Position numbers and translations under genes: made by a program. The notes under the pieces are model-generated. The model had not been told where the DNA came from and searched no databases. It saw only the letters and a program-made list of their open reading frames with translations. From MED-G17 sp963991985 (GTDB lineage Bacteria; Bacteroidota; Bacteroidia; NS11-12g; UBA9320): 64,000 nt of DNA. Location of the stretch: contig CAXDRX010000003.1 in NCBI GenBank assembly GCA_963991985.1, positions 62,001 to 126,000 on the forward strand, written 5' to 3'. Shown here piece after piece: positions 52,738 through 61,815 of this stretch; positions within the stretch are counted from its first letter, which is position 1, and the number at the start of each line of letters is the position of its first letter.

Positions 52738-53256
52738 ACGATTCCTTTTAAAAACAAATATTGGCTTTTTGGTCTTACTGCTGGCCTTTTGGGTGCAGTA
52801 CTACAATATTTTTATTTTTACCATCGATGGTACATTATCCCCCAAACCAAAGCCTTGGTTCTTACTGCGCAGTTTGGAATCCTAGTATCGACCATTGTAG
52901 CTTTTGCCTGGATACATGGCAGAGGAATTTTAAGAAAAGGACAAATTGTTTTTAGCGGTATGCTCATCGCGAGTATCAAAGCACTGGTCATGCTCCTAGC
53001 CTACTCATTTTTATATTTCCAACAACCGAACACCTTGGAAGAAATCAAAAATGACACTTTGAACAAACAAGAACACTTGAGCAAAATACAGAACAAACCC
53101 TTTGAAAGAGAAGAAGCAAAAAAAACACTAGAAATCAGTTCTAAACCTGCCAATTGGGGCGTTGCCAAATTATTTTCAAATCTTTTTTCAGGCCTTTTTG
53201 CTTCCGTTTTTGTTGCCTTATTTTTTGGAAAATCACCAAATCCTAATGAAACTTAA
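52738..53256 (+). CDS. DUF4199-like membrane protein with non-canonical start
   Basis: This protein of about 172 residues has four membrane helices; a helical, charged segment (LNKQEHLSKIQNKPFEREEAKK) lies between helices 3 and 4. This layout resembles DUF4199 proteins. The only canonical start in frame, TTG 52789, would cut helix 1 in half (KYWLFGLTAGLLGAVLQYFYFYH). No ATG, GTG or TTG lies between it and the in-frame stop at 52696. ACG 52738, two bases after the DUF3276 stop, and ATT 52741 are the likely candidates; ACG is one base from ATG. It overlaps the next gene by 11 bases. Confidence 0.65.
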   Translation, partial: TIPFKNKYWLFGLTAGLLGAVLQYFYFYHRWYIIPQTKALVLTAQFGILVSTIVAFAWIHGRGILRKGQIVFSGMLIASIKALVMLLAYSFLYFQQPNTLEEIKNDTLNKQEHLSKIQNKPFEREEAKKTLEISSKPANWGVAKLFSNLFSGLFASVFVALFFGKSPNPNET

Positions 53257-53626
53257 AACCCAAGCTTTCGAACTAAAACAATCAACGGAAGAAATATTTG
53301 CCTATCTCTCTTCACCAAAAAACCATTTGCCCTTATTGGATCATCTGGTTGAAGATACAGAAGCAAAAGACCTAAGTTTGATATACAAACTTGAACATTT
53401 AGGAAAAATCGAATTGAATTTCGAAAGCAGCACAAACAGCCTTATTCAAACTTCAAACAATGGACTTCCTGTTCCAATTTCTATTCACTGGAAACACGAA
53501 AAGTCCTGTATTTATTGTTTGGCAAAAGTAGATACCTCACCAGTGGTTTGGGCCATTGCAAAATCCAAAATCAAGATATTTTTGGAAGAACAACTCAAAG
53601 AGCTACAAAATATCTTTTCTTCATGA
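53246..53626 (+). CDS. START/SRPBCC-like ligand-binding protein
   Basis: This small 126-residue cytoplasmic protein begins with a beta strand and two helices (FELKQSTEEIFAYLSSPKNHLPLL), has a central antiparallel sheet and ends with a long helix (FLEEQLKELQNIFSS). This is the layout of SRPBCC-fold lipid- or ligand-binding proteins. The ligand is not known. Its stop overlaps the plsC start as ATGA. Confidence 0.7.
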   Translation: MKLKTQAFELKQSTEEIFAYLSSPKNHLPLLDHLVEDTEAKDLSLIYKLEHLGKIELNFESSTNSLIQTSNNGLPVPISIHWKHEKSCIYCLAKVDTSPVVWAIAKSKIKIFLEEQLKELQNIFSS

Positions 53627-54366
53627 AACTATTCTTCAAAAGAACTTGGATTCTTTATTTTCTTATCCTTTTTGTGATTTTCTTCCTTCTTCTTTACCCC
53701 CTTTTCTATTGGTTCCTGAGGGTTCAAAATAGAGACAAGGGTTGGAAAAATGCCCACAAGCTTAGAAGAATATGGGGCAAAATTATCATGGCACTCAGTG
53801 GCCTAAGACCCCAAAATATCTATCAACAAAAAATCAATCCAAATGGCACTTACCTTATCGTAGCCAATCATTTTTCATATTTAGACATTCTAAGCCTAAA
53901 TGTTCAACTCCCCATTTTTTTTCGCTTCATTGCCAAGGCAGAACTTTTAAAAATTCCATTGTTTAATCTATTCTTCAAAACCATAGACATTGCCACGGAT
54001 CGATATACAAAAAAAGGCGCCAAAGAAACCATGCATCAATCAGCCAAAAGTTTAAAAGATGGACATAGCTTGGCCATCTTCCCAGAAGGCAAAATGAGCA
54101 AATCCATTCCCAATATGATGCCCTTTAAATTGGGTGCTTTCAAATTGGCCATAGAACACAAATTGCCCATTTTACCGGTAAGTATTCTAGACAATCACCG
54201 ACGCTTGTTTTATGACGGGTGGAGCAAAGGAGGCACACCCGGAAAAATGAGAAATTTTATCCACAAACCAATCCCCACCGATGAATTGAATTCTTCAGAT
54301 GCCAAGGCACTAAGTTTAAAAGTTTATCATATAATTGAAAATAAATTAAAAGAAAAAAATGAGTGA
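53623..54366 (+). CDS. plsC: 1-acyl-sn-glycerol-3-phosphate acyltransferase
   Basis: This 247-residue membrane-bound enzyme makes phosphatidic acid from lysophosphatidic acid. A membrane helix at about residues 10-30 is followed by the HX4D motif NHFSYLD (His83, Asp88) and by FPEGKMSK at 153. It acts after GpsA and PlsY. ATGA overlap with the upstream gene and an 8-base overlap with gatC show coupling. Confidence 0.92.
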   Translation: MKLFFKRTWILYFLILFVIFFLLLYPLFYWFLRVQNRDKGWKNAHKLRRIWGKIIMALSGLRPQNIYQQKINPNGTYLIVANHFSYLDILSLNVQLPIFFRFIAKAELLKIPLFNLFFKTIDIATDRYTKKGAKETMHQSAKSLKDGHSLAIFPEGKMSKSIPNMMPFKLGAFKLAIEHKLPILPVSILDNHRRLFYDGWSKGGTPGKMRNFIHKPIPTDELNSSDAKALSLKVYHIIENKLKEKNE

Positions 54367-54646
54367 TCTTACTTTCGAAAAAATTGACGAACTGGCTGCT
54401 TTGGCCAGACTATCTTTTGAAAAAGACGAAAAGAAAGCCATCCAAAAAGATCTTCAAAAAATCTTATCTTTTTGTGAAACACTTACCCAAGTAGATACTG
54501 AAGGACTTGAACCCCTCATCTATTTGAACGAAAATGAAATACCATTGAGAAAAGACATTCCCAAAAATACCCTAAAAAAATCCGAAGCGCTCAACATTGC
54601 ACCATTGGCCGATTCTGACTATGTAAAGGTTCCCAAAGTAAAATGA
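54359..54646 (+). CDS. gatC: Glutamyl/aspartyl-tRNA amidotransferase subunit C
   Basis: This 95-residue protein is the small subunit of the GatCAB amidotransferase, which corrects misacylated Glu-tRNA(Gln) or Asp-tRNA(Asn). The helical start (KIDELAALARLSFEKDEKKAIQKDLQKILSF), TEGLEPLIYL and the tail IAPLADSDYVKVPKV are family features. gatA and gatB are not in the window. Confidence 0.95.
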   Translation: MSDLTFEKIDELAALARLSFEKDEKKAIQKDLQKILSFCETLTQVDTEGLEPLIYLNENEIPLRKDIPKNTLKKSEALNIAPLADSDYVKVPKVK

Positions 54647-54650
54647 AGCT

Positions 54651-55325
54651 TTGAATATCATTGATCTAAAAAATATTTATAAGGTTTATACCTTGGGCAA
54701 CAACCAGCTTTTCGCTTTAAACGGTGTCAATCTCAAAATTGAGAAAGGAGATTATTTGGCCCTTATGGGTCCCTCAGGAAGCGGAAAATCTACCCTCATG
54801 AATATCATTGGAGCCTTAGACACACCAAGCTCAGGAGACTACGTTTTGAACCAAAAAAAAATCAACCAATTGAAAGACAATGAGTTGGCCGAAATTAGAA
54901 ACCGAGAAATCGGATTTGTTTTCCAATCGTTCAACCTTTTGCCCCGGATGACCGCCTTAGAAAATGTTGCGATCCCCCTAATCTATGCTGGAGTAAAAAA
55001 AGCTGATCGTCTTGAAAGAGCTGAAAAAGCACTTCATAGCGTTGGTCTGCAAGACCGCATGAAACATAAGCCAAATGAATTGTCTGGAGGACAAAGGCAA
55101 AGAGTTGCCATCGCAAGAAGTTTGATCAACAACCCAAGTATTATTTTAGCCGATGAACCAACGGGAAACTTAGACTCAAAAAGTTCCGCAGATATTATGC
55201 ACATTTTTTCTGAAATCAATCGCAAAGGCAATACGGTTGTCATGGTGACCCATGAAGAGGACATCGCACAAAATGCCAAAAGGATTGTTAAAATGAAAGA
55301 CGGCAAAATTGAAAATATACACTAA
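54651..55325 (+). CDS. LolD/MacB-type ABC ATPase
   Basis: This 224-residue ATPase has Walker A GPSGSGKST, Q-loop VFQSFNLLPRMTALENVAIPL, signature LSGGQRQR and Walker B ILADEPTGNLD, the pattern of the MacB/LolD/FtsE group. It energises an FtsX-fold permease, but no such gene is adjacent. It could serve the orphan TolC/HlyD pair at 14490-17206; this is only an inference. The start is TTG 54651. It overlaps the next gene by 17 bases. Confidence 0.9.
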   Translation: MNIIDLKNIYKVYTLGNNQLFALNGVNLKIEKGDYLALMGPSGSGKSTLMNIIGALDTPSSGDYVLNQKKINQLKDNELAEIRNREIGFVFQSFNLLPRMTALENVAIPLIYAGVKKADRLERAEKALHSVGLQDRMKHKPNELSGGQRQRVAIARSLINNPSIILADEPTGNLDSKSSADIMHIFSEINRKGNTVVMVTHEEDIAQNAKRIVKMKDGKIENIH

Positions 55326-55848
55326 AACAGGAGACAAGGGAAAAACTTCCCTGCTGGGCGGGACTCGGGTGGCCAAAAACAGCAACAAAATAATTGCCTA
55401 TGGCACCATTGATGAGCTCAATTCATTCATCGGACTATTGGCAGAAGAAGTTTTGAATCATGAAAAAAAATCATTGATAAGAATCCAAAACAATCTTTTC
55501 ACCATTGGAAGCAATCTGGCCAATGACCACACGAAGTCAAACATACAATTGAACAATGTTGCTGAAGCAGATATCTCATTTTTGGAGATGGAAATTGACC
55601 AAATGGACAGCCATCTGAAACCCTTAAAAAATTTCATCCTGCCGGGTGGCAACAAGCCTTCAGCGCTCGCACACGTCTGTAGGACCATTACAAGAAGAGC
55701 GGAGAGATTGGTGGTTGATATGCTTTTAGATGACAACAAAAATCAAATCATTATTGCCTATCTCAATAGGCTCTCTGACTATTTTTTTACGCTCGGTCGT
55801 TATTTGGTCCATCAAGCCGAAGACGATGAAGTTATTTGGAATATGTAA
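55309..55848 (+). CDS. PduO-type cob(I)alamin adenosyltransferase
   Basis: This 179-residue enzyme attaches the 5'-deoxyadenosyl group to cobalamin using ATP. The ATP loop YTKTGDKGKTSLLGG, the YGTIDELNSFIGL helix and the ALAHVCRTITRRAERLVV and YLNRLSDYFFTLGR segments are those of the PduO family. The start is TTG inside the end of the ATPase gene. It is the last gene of the run that begins with DUF3276. Confidence 0.93.
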   Translation: MKIYTKTGDKGKTSLLGGTRVAKNSNKIIAYGTIDELNSFIGLLAEEVLNHEKKSLIRIQNNLFTIGSNLANDHTKSNIQLNNVAEADISFLEMEIDQMDSHLKPLKNFILPGGNKPSALAHVCRTITRRAERLVVDMLLDDNKNQIIIAYLNRLSDYFFTLGRYLVHQAEDDEVIWNM

Positions 55849-55851
55849 AAC

Positions 55852-56583
55852 CTATCTTCTTGGGTAAGCCATCATTTGCTGATACCTCTCCAGTTCCTGC
55901 AAATATTGAATGGCCAACTCAAAATTGGGCTCAATTGCCAATGCAGCACGCATTTTTTTTGCTCCTAATTTGAATTTTTGCTCACGCTCCACAAGCAATA
56001 CACCCTGTAAATAGTTGGCAGCAGCAGTGGTAGCTATTTTTGATACTTTCCCGGAAGCACTTTGCATATCCACCGTAGATTTATCCCCCGAAGTATCATT
56101 GGTGATAAAATTTAAAACAGAGTCTGCCGCCACATAATTTTGGCGACCCAACTCAATTTTCCCAATCTCATATTGATATTTCAACTGACCTGTCCTCAAA
56201 AACAAAGAGGCAAATTTTTGTATGGCTTCTTCCATATTCCCCAAAGCTTCATGAGACAGCCCCACCAATTCAATCATTTTTTGATAATCGGGTTGCTGTT
56301 TGAGCACTTTTTGGCCAAATTTTAGCGCCGCATCATAATTTCCTTGAGCCAAATATATTCTTGCCAAACTATCATGGTATGCACCCACCTGAGTATCCAA
56401 CAAAACAATTTCGTTGAGGGCCACGAGGCTAGTTATGTAATCTTTGTTTTCTTGAGATTGCTGATAAAGCGCATTGGCATGTTTCAAACGTTCTTTGTCA
56501 CCTTCTAAGCAAGAAATCATCATAAAAGACATAAGAATTCCAAAACCGAGAAAAAGAAAAGCCTTTTTTGTGCTAAAATTCAT
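55852..56583 (-). CDS. TPR lipoprotein
   Basis: This 243-residue envelope lipoprotein has the signal AFLFLGFGILMSFMMISC with lipidated Cys25, followed by four or so TPR units (DSLARIYLAQGNYDAALKFGQKVLKQQPDY, EMIEAIQKFASLF-like). The role is unknown. It diverges from ffh; a TACATTTG box lies 4 bases before its ATG. It converges with the adenosyltransferase gene with 3 bases between the stops. Confidence 0.88.
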   Translation of the reverse strand: MNFSTKKAFLFLGFGILMSFMMISCLEGDKERLKHANALYQQSQENKDYITSLVALNEIVLLDTQVGAYHDSLARIYLAQGNYDAALKFGQKVLKQQPDYQKMIELVGLSHEALGNMEEAIQKFASLFLRTGQLKYQYEIGKIELGRQNYVAADSVLNFITNDTSGDKSTVDMQSASGKVSKIATTAAANYLQGVLLVEREQKFKLGAKKMRAALAIEPNFELAIQYLQELERYQQMMAYPRR

Positions 56584-56587
56584 CCGC

Positions 56588-56616
56588 CAAATGTAAAAAG
56601 AAAAGACAAAGTCAAA
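56588..56616 (-). promoter_or_regulatory. Promoter of the TPR lipoprotein gene (TTTG-17-TACATTTG)
   Basis: The -7 element TACATTTG (56588-56595) ends 4 bases before the ATG. A -33 TTTG (56613-56616) lies 17 bases upstream of it, within the range known for Bacteroidota. This is one of the two complete promoters I can read in the window. Confidence 0.6.
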
Positions 56617-56630
56617 AGAAAAAAATTGGT

Positions 56631-56664
56631 TTTGCCGATTGTTTCCATTTGCACTTTAATTTTG
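56631..56664 (+). promoter_or_regulatory. Promoter of ffh (TTTG-22-TAATTTTG)
   Basis: A -33 TTTG (56631-56634) is followed after 22 bases by TAATTTTG (56657-56664). The latter ends 8 bases before ATG 56673, which matches the family start MFDKLSERLE; ATG 56649 lies within the promoter and is rejected. Confidence 0.6.
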
Positions 56665-56672
56665 CCCTTTTC

Positions 56673-57980
56673 ATGTTTGACAAACTCAGTGAAAGATTAG
56701 AAGGTGCCTTAAAAACACTAAAAGGCCAAGGAAGAATATCAGAAATTAATGTAGCCGAAACAGTAAAAGAGATTAGAAGAGCGCTCGTAGAAGCCGATGT
56801 GAACTACAAATTGGCCAAAGATTTTACCAATCGTGTAAAAGAAGAGGCTTTGGGCCAAAATGTCATTACCTCGGTAAGTCCGGGCCAACTAATGACAAAA
56901 ATCGTTTACGACGAGATGGTCAAACTTCTTGGGACCAACACTGAAGACATTCACCTCAAGGGCAATCCAAGCATCATTTTAATTTCTGGCCTACAAGGGT
57001 CTGGTAAAACCACGTTTTCAGGGAAATTGTCCAAATATTTAAAAAGCAATGGGAAGAATCCTTTATTGGTGGCCTGTGATGTATACCGACCTGCCGCAAT
57101 TAACCAACTTCAAGTTTTGGGCGAACAATTGGGCATTCCTGTTTTTGCCGAACCTGAAAACAAAAAACCTGTGGAAATCGCACAAAAAGCTATCCAACAT
57201 GCAAAAATTCAACAAAACAATGTAGTCATCATTGATACCGCAGGACGTCTTTCCGTAGATCAACTTATGATGGATGAGATAGCCGAAATCAAAAAGACAA
57301 CCCAAGCCCATGAAATTCTTTTTGTGGTAGATTCCATGACGGGGCAAGATGCCGTAAATACAGCCAAAGCTTTCAACGATGTATTGGATTTTAGTGGAGT
57401 TGTCCTAACAAAACTTGACGGCGATACCCGAGGTGGAGCTGCTCTTTCCATTAAAAGTGTTGTGAATAAACCCATCAAATTTATCAGCAACGGGGAGAAA
57501 ATGGATGCCCTTGATATTTTTCATCCCGACCGAATGGCCTCTAGGATTTTGGGGAAAGGTGATGTCGTGTCTTTGGTAGAAAAAGCACAGGAGGTTGTCG
57601 ATCAGAAAGAGGCGCAGCGTTTGCAAAAAAAATTGCGGAAAAACCAATTTGATTTGCAAGACTTTTACAGCCAAATTCAGCAGATAAAGAAAATGGGAAA
57701 CATCAAAGATTTGATGAAGATGGTCCCTGGGATGGGCAAAGCAATCAAAGATGTAGACATTTCGGACGACGCTTTCAAAAACATCGAAGCCATCATCAAC
57801 TCGATGACACCAATTGAAAAACAAAAGCCCGAAATAATCAATGGCTCCCGCAAAACACGCATTGCACAGGGAAGTGGGACAAATGTGTCGGAAATCAATA
57901 AGCTCCTAAAACAATTTACCGAAATGAAGAAAATGATGAAAAAAATGTCGAGTGGTAAATTTCGGAGTCGACCAAATTAA
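56673..57980 (+). CDS. ffh: Signal recognition particle protein
   Basis: This 435-residue SRP54 homologue binds 4.5S RNA and signal sequences and delivers nascent membrane proteins to FtsY. It has the N domain, G domain with GLQGSGKTT at residues 106-114, DTAGRL and TKLDGDTRGG, and the methionine-rich M domain ending EMKKMMKKMSSGKF. Start ATG 56673 gives the standard N-terminus. Confidence 0.97.
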   Translation: MFDKLSERLEGALKTLKGQGRISEINVAETVKEIRRALVEADVNYKLAKDFTNRVKEEALGQNVITSVSPGQLMTKIVYDEMVKLLGTNTEDIHLKGNPSIILISGLQGSGKTTFSGKLSKYLKSNGKNPLLVACDVYRPAAINQLQVLGEQLGIPVFAEPENKKPVEIAQKAIQHAKIQQNNVVIIDTAGRLSVDQLMMDEIAEIKKTTQAHEILFVVDSMTGQDAVNTAKAFNDVLDFSGVVLTKLDGDTRGGAALSIKSVVNKPIKFISNGEKMDALDIFHPDRMASRILGKGDVVSLVEKAQEVVDQKEAQRLQKKLRKNQFDLQDFYSQIQQIKKMGNIKDLMKMVPGMGKAIKDVDISDDAFKNIEAIINSMTPIEKQKPEIINGSRKTRIAQGSGTNVSEINKLLKQFTEMKKMMKKMSSGKFRSRPN

Positions 57981-58041
57981 TCACATTATTTTTTCTTAAC
58001 TTTTTTTTGTTATAAATTATTTTTTCGTTAATTCGGAAAAT

Positions 58042-61000
58042 ATGCGTGTTAAGTTTTACTATCAATTTCTTTTTCTTTCTTTTTTCACTGCTCATTTTTT
58101 GAGTGCCAAGGCCCAAAACAAGGAGTCTTACGTGGAAACCTTTACCAATGGCGCCTCCTATTGCCCTGGAGACAGACAGTATGACAATTGGATTGACTTT
58201 CGAAAGAATCTAGACACGGCCAAGTATCAATTTACAAAACTTACTTTTACTAGTAACCAAGCAAACAGCGCAAGGACTTGTTCTGATGTTCACAAAGTAA
58301 GGCAAATTGCTCAGGCCTTGAAAGATGCTTCCTCCGCAAATATTTCTATTACGGTTACCTGCAATGGTTTTGATTTTTCGGTGGCCAAAAACTGTCAATC
58401 CACCAACTGCGGGAATTCTACCAACGATGTAATGCTCGAGGCAGATGCTTCCAATGCGGGTTGCGCATGCAATAATAATTTTATCATACGACCTGGAATC
58501 GGAAATGCAAATTGGGGTGGCGTAGGAACCACTTCATGTGGTCCGCCAACGCAAAAGGTAGAAGTGCATTTTGAAAAAGTATCAACCAACTACGATGCCG
58601 CGGTATTGTCCATCAATGAAATTGACAAATGCTCCAATACAGACGATATTGAAGTGAGAGTGGCCAACTATGGGAAGAAAACGCTCAATACTTTTGACTT
58701 AACCTATCAGCTCAACAATGGCACACCTGTAACCAAAAGTTGCACCACAACCTTAGCTCCACTTACAGATACCCTAATTACCGTAGCAAGCAATGTGAAA
58801 TTTGTTTCGGGCACCAACTACACCCTCCAGGCTTGGACTTCCTCACCCAACGGTTTTGTAGATAGTGTTTCTGCAAATGATTCTTCTTCTATCGCTTGGC
58901 GAACACTTGGGACCCCAAGTCCCCCATCCATCAACGACACTGCCGTGTGCGGAGGTCAAGAAGTATTGTTGGTTGCCAAGCCCACAAACCCCAGCCTTGA
59001 TTCGCTGCTATGGAGTGACACCTCCAGCATGACCAATTTATTGGGGGTTGGAAGTTCTTTCCTGACTCCCTTTTTGAAATCAGGAAAACATAAATATTTT
59101 GTTTCTGCTACGAGAAACTTCCAAGCAGGAACAGCCTCTACACCATTTACCGCAAACAATGGGCAAGAAGGATTTTTTGTCGACATAACGAGCTCGAGAG
59201 ATATCACTATCGATAGTTTTGCAACCAATATCGATGCGGGTGCGCAAGAAACAGTAGAACTTTACATCAAAGATGGTTCATACAACGGCGCCCAAACCAA
59301 TCGTTCTGCTTGGACCCAGGTGGGTACACAAACCGTTACTCCCGCTGGTCTCAACCGAAGAACGGTTGTCAATATACCTTTCAAACTTAAAGCAGGAAAA
59401 TCTTATGGTCTGTGTGTAAGACTGAGCACAGGAACCCAAATAAATTACAGAACCCTTCAAGGAGCGGGTGATGTAATTACCTCAGGACCTTTCACCATTA
59501 CGAGGGGCCAGGGCTCGTACAACAATTTCGGTGGTGTCTTTTCACCAAGAGGTGGAGATCTTGAACTCTACTATGCCATTGCCGAATGCCCAAGCCCTGC
59601 CGATTCTAGCGAAATCACCATCAATAAATTGGCATCAGGAGCTTCCATTGACTCAGCTTCAACATTCGAAGGTTTCTTGTACGCAGGCAATGCCAATAAT
59701 CCCGATATTGCCGCTGAAAACAAAGAACTAAACTATGAGCTTTTGCCACCCACAGGATTTAACAATGCCGACCACGGAAGCACTTGGGAAGTAGTAGATG
59801 TAAGTTTGACAAGCGCCAATGGTACGCCTGTAGATACCTCCTCATACGCATTTACCAACCCTTCATCTTCAGGGAACGGAAACTTAAAATACACAACAGA
59901 TATGGGATGGGCAGATTCAACGGTTGAAATAAACTGGATCATAAGAGAACTGAAAAACAATTGTGATACTCTAGTTAAGAGAACGCTATTCATCGCGCCA
60001 ACCACCAAGTTGGTTTTTTCTAGTAATGATGTTTGTTTGGGAGATTTCATCCAATTCAAAAACAATTCCACTATCTCAAGTGGTTATTCAACTTTCTTCT
60101 GGGATTTTGGGGATGGGAATACTTCCGACATTATCTCCCCAATTCATATCTATGAAAAGTTTGGCAAATACAATGTTAAATTGACTGCCGTTTCTGATTT
60201 AGGAATCGAAATAGACACAAGCTTTTCCATTGAGGTATTTGAAATTCCAAACATAGACTTCAAGATTTTTAATGCCTGTGAAGGCGCGCCCTTAAACATC
60301 CAAAACAATACAACCATATCTTCGGGCACCATAAAATGGAATTGGAAATTTGGAGATGGAGACTCAAGTGCTTTGAAATCTCCCTCCCATCAGTACAGCA
60401 AATTTGGAGCCTATAAAATAACTTTGTTTGCTGAAGCCAATGGATGTGTAAGCGAAGAAAGTAAAACTGCATTCCAATTTGCAAAACCAACAGCGAATTT
60501 TACTTCTACTGGAATCTGTGCCAACTCCCCCATTAATTTTGAAAGTTCCTCCACTATTGGAGACAATTCTTATGTGGGACATAGCTGGACATTTGAAAAC
60601 AACGAGTTCGGAACCTTGTCCAAGGAAGATTATACTTTCACATCAAACGGAGACAAAGATGTCAAGCTCATTACAACCACTAAGTTTGGTTGTAAAGATT
60701 CAATCACCAAAACCATAAGCGTTGCAGCTTCTCCTTTGGCTGACTTTAGTGTTGGGCAAGCTTGTGATATTGATCCCACAAGCATTACCAACCTCAGCAA
60801 TGAAAATGGGCTGTCGGTTACCTACCTATGGAGTTTTGGAGATGGAAATACTTCAACTGACAAAGACCCTCAAAGTTATCAGTATAGTGATTTGGGCAAC
60901 AAAACCATTAAACTCCAAGCTTTTGCGAAAAATGGTTGTTCATCTTCAAAATCTATGGACATATTTGTCGGCACCCAACCTACTGCGGGATTTGAAGTTG

Positions 61001-61746
61001 GCAATGCATGTTCTGGAGAACAGGTGAACTTCATCAACACCACCAAGAGCCAAGGCGGTAAAGTTTCTTATGCTTGGGATTTTGGTGACGGCAATGCTTC
61101 CAACGATTTGGCTGCAACGCACATCTACAATGTTTCTAGCAAGAGTTCTTACACGGTTTCCCTAGTAGCGTCTATCAATCAAGGTTGCCGAGATACATTC
61201 TCAAAAACCATCGAAGTAGGAGAAATTCCCAATTGTGGTTTTACAGCAGCAAAAGACAAAACCGATAGAAGGATTTGGACTTTCACACCAAGCAATGGCG
61301 ATTATGGTGCAGATGCCTATCAGTGGCAATTTGGTGGAACAGGTTATTCCAATGATGTTTCTCCGACACACTCCTTTCCTTTTGAAAACAACGAATACAG
61401 AGTTATTCTTTTCATCACCACCGAGCTGGGTTGCAAGTGCATGGATACTACTCAAACCGTATATACCGATTGGTCTATTGGTATCGATCAGTTAGACAAA
61501 GAAAACGGTTTTGTTCTCTACCCGAATCCAGCCAAGGATTTGGTATCTATCCAGCTTCAAACAAGCGCTACTGCAAACTACAAGGCAAGCATCACAGACA
61601 TTTCAGGTAAAGTGATTTTTTCAAAAGAACTTTTATTTAGAGAGGGTCATGCTACACTCAAACTAGAAAACATCAATGCTGGAAACTACCTTCTAAAGCT
61701 AGAAGGTGAAGATGGCTCTTTAAGACAGAAATTAACCATAAAGTAA
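58042..61746 (+). CDS. T9SS-secreted PKD-repeat protein with Cys-rich N-terminal domain
   Basis: This 1234-residue exported protein has a signal peptide (residues 5-24, ending SAKAQ). The N-terminal domain has eight cysteines (41, 80, 107, 118, 123, 141, 143, 166). A beta-rich middle follows (residues 190-660), then at least five PKD-like domains with DFGDGNTS, KFGDGDSS, SFGDGNTS, DFGDGNAS and a degenerate QFGGTGYS. It ends in a T9SS type A sorting domain (VLYPNPAKDLVSI ... ITDISGKVIF ... INAGNYLLKL). It is probably an adhesin or surface scaffold. An intrinsic terminator follows. Confidence 0.88.
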   Translation: MRVKFYYQFLFLSFFTAHFLSAKAQNKESYVETFTNGASYCPGDRQYDNWIDFRKNLDTAKYQFTKLTFTSNQANSARTCSDVHKVRQIAQALKDASSANISITVTCNGFDFSVAKNCQSTNCGNSTNDVMLEADASNAGCACNNNFIIRPGIGNANWGGVGTTSCGPPTQKVEVHFEKVSTNYDAAVLSINEIDKCSNTDDIEVRVANYGKKTLNTFDLTYQLNNGTPVTKSCTTTLAPLTDTLITVASNVKFVSGTNYTLQAWTSSPNGFVDSVSANDSSSIAWRTLGTPSPPSINDTAVCGGQEVLLVAKPTNPSLDSLLWSDTSSMTNLLGVGSSFLTPFLKSGKHKYFVSATRNFQAGTASTPFTANNGQEGFFVDITSSRDITIDSFATNIDAGAQETVELYIKDGSYNGAQTNRSAWTQVGTQTVTPAGLNRRTVVNIPFKLKAGKSYGLCVRLSTGTQINYRTLQGAGDVITSGPFTITRGQGSYNNFGGVFSPRGGDLELYYAIAECPSPADSSEITINKLASGASIDSASTFEGFLYAGNANNPDIAAENKELNYELLPPTGFNNADHGSTWEVVDVSLTSANGTPVDTSSYAFTNPSSSGNGNLKYTTDMGWADSTVEINWIIRELKNNCDTLVKRTLFIAPTTKLVFSSNDVCLGDFIQFKNNSTISSGYSTFFWDFGDGNTSDIISPIHIYEKFGKYNVKLTAVSDLGIEIDTSFSIEVFEIPNIDFKIFNACEGAPLNIQNNTTISSGTIKWNWKFGDGDSSALKSPSHQYSKFGAYKITLFAEANGCVSEESKTAFQFAKPTANFTSTGICANSPINFESSSTIGDNSYVGHSWTFENNEFGTLSKEDYTFTSNGDKDVKLITTTKFGCKDSITKTISVAASPLADFSVGQACDIDPTSITNLSNENGLSVTYLWSFGDGNTSTDKDPQSYQYSDLGNKTIKLQAFAKNGCSSSKSMDIFVGTQPTAGFEVGNACSGEQVNFINTTKSQGGKVSYAWDFGDGNASNDLAATHIYNVSSKSSYTVSLVASINQGCRDTFSKTIEVGEIPNCGFTAAKDKTDRRIWTFTPSNGDYGADAYQWQFGGTGYSNDVSPTHSFPFENNEYRVILFITTELGCKCMDTTQTVYTDWSIGIDQLDKENGFVLYPNPAKDLVSIQLQTSATANYKASITDISGKVIFSKELLFREGHATLKLENINAGNYLLKLEGEDGSLRQKLTIK

Positions 61747-61772
61747 GTTTGTTCACATATTAATTGATTTAA

Positions 61773-61804
61773 ATGTCTCGGGCAATTTGTTCGAGGCATT
61801 TTTT
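61773..61804 (+). terminator. Intrinsic terminator after the PKD-repeat gene
   Basis: An 8-base-pair stem (61773-61780 with 61792-61799, one G-T pair) and an 11-base loop are followed by six T residues. It lies 27 bases after the stop codon. The T-tract runs directly into the -7-like element of pdxH. Confidence 0.75.
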
Positions 61805-61811
61805 ATTTTTA
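61804..61811 (+). promoter_or_regulatory. -7-like element TATTTTTA before pdxH
   Basis: One mismatch from TAnnTTTG; it lies 4 bases before GTG 61816 and shares its first base with the T-tract of the upstream terminator. Confidence 0.35.
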
Positions 61812-61815
61812 CCCG

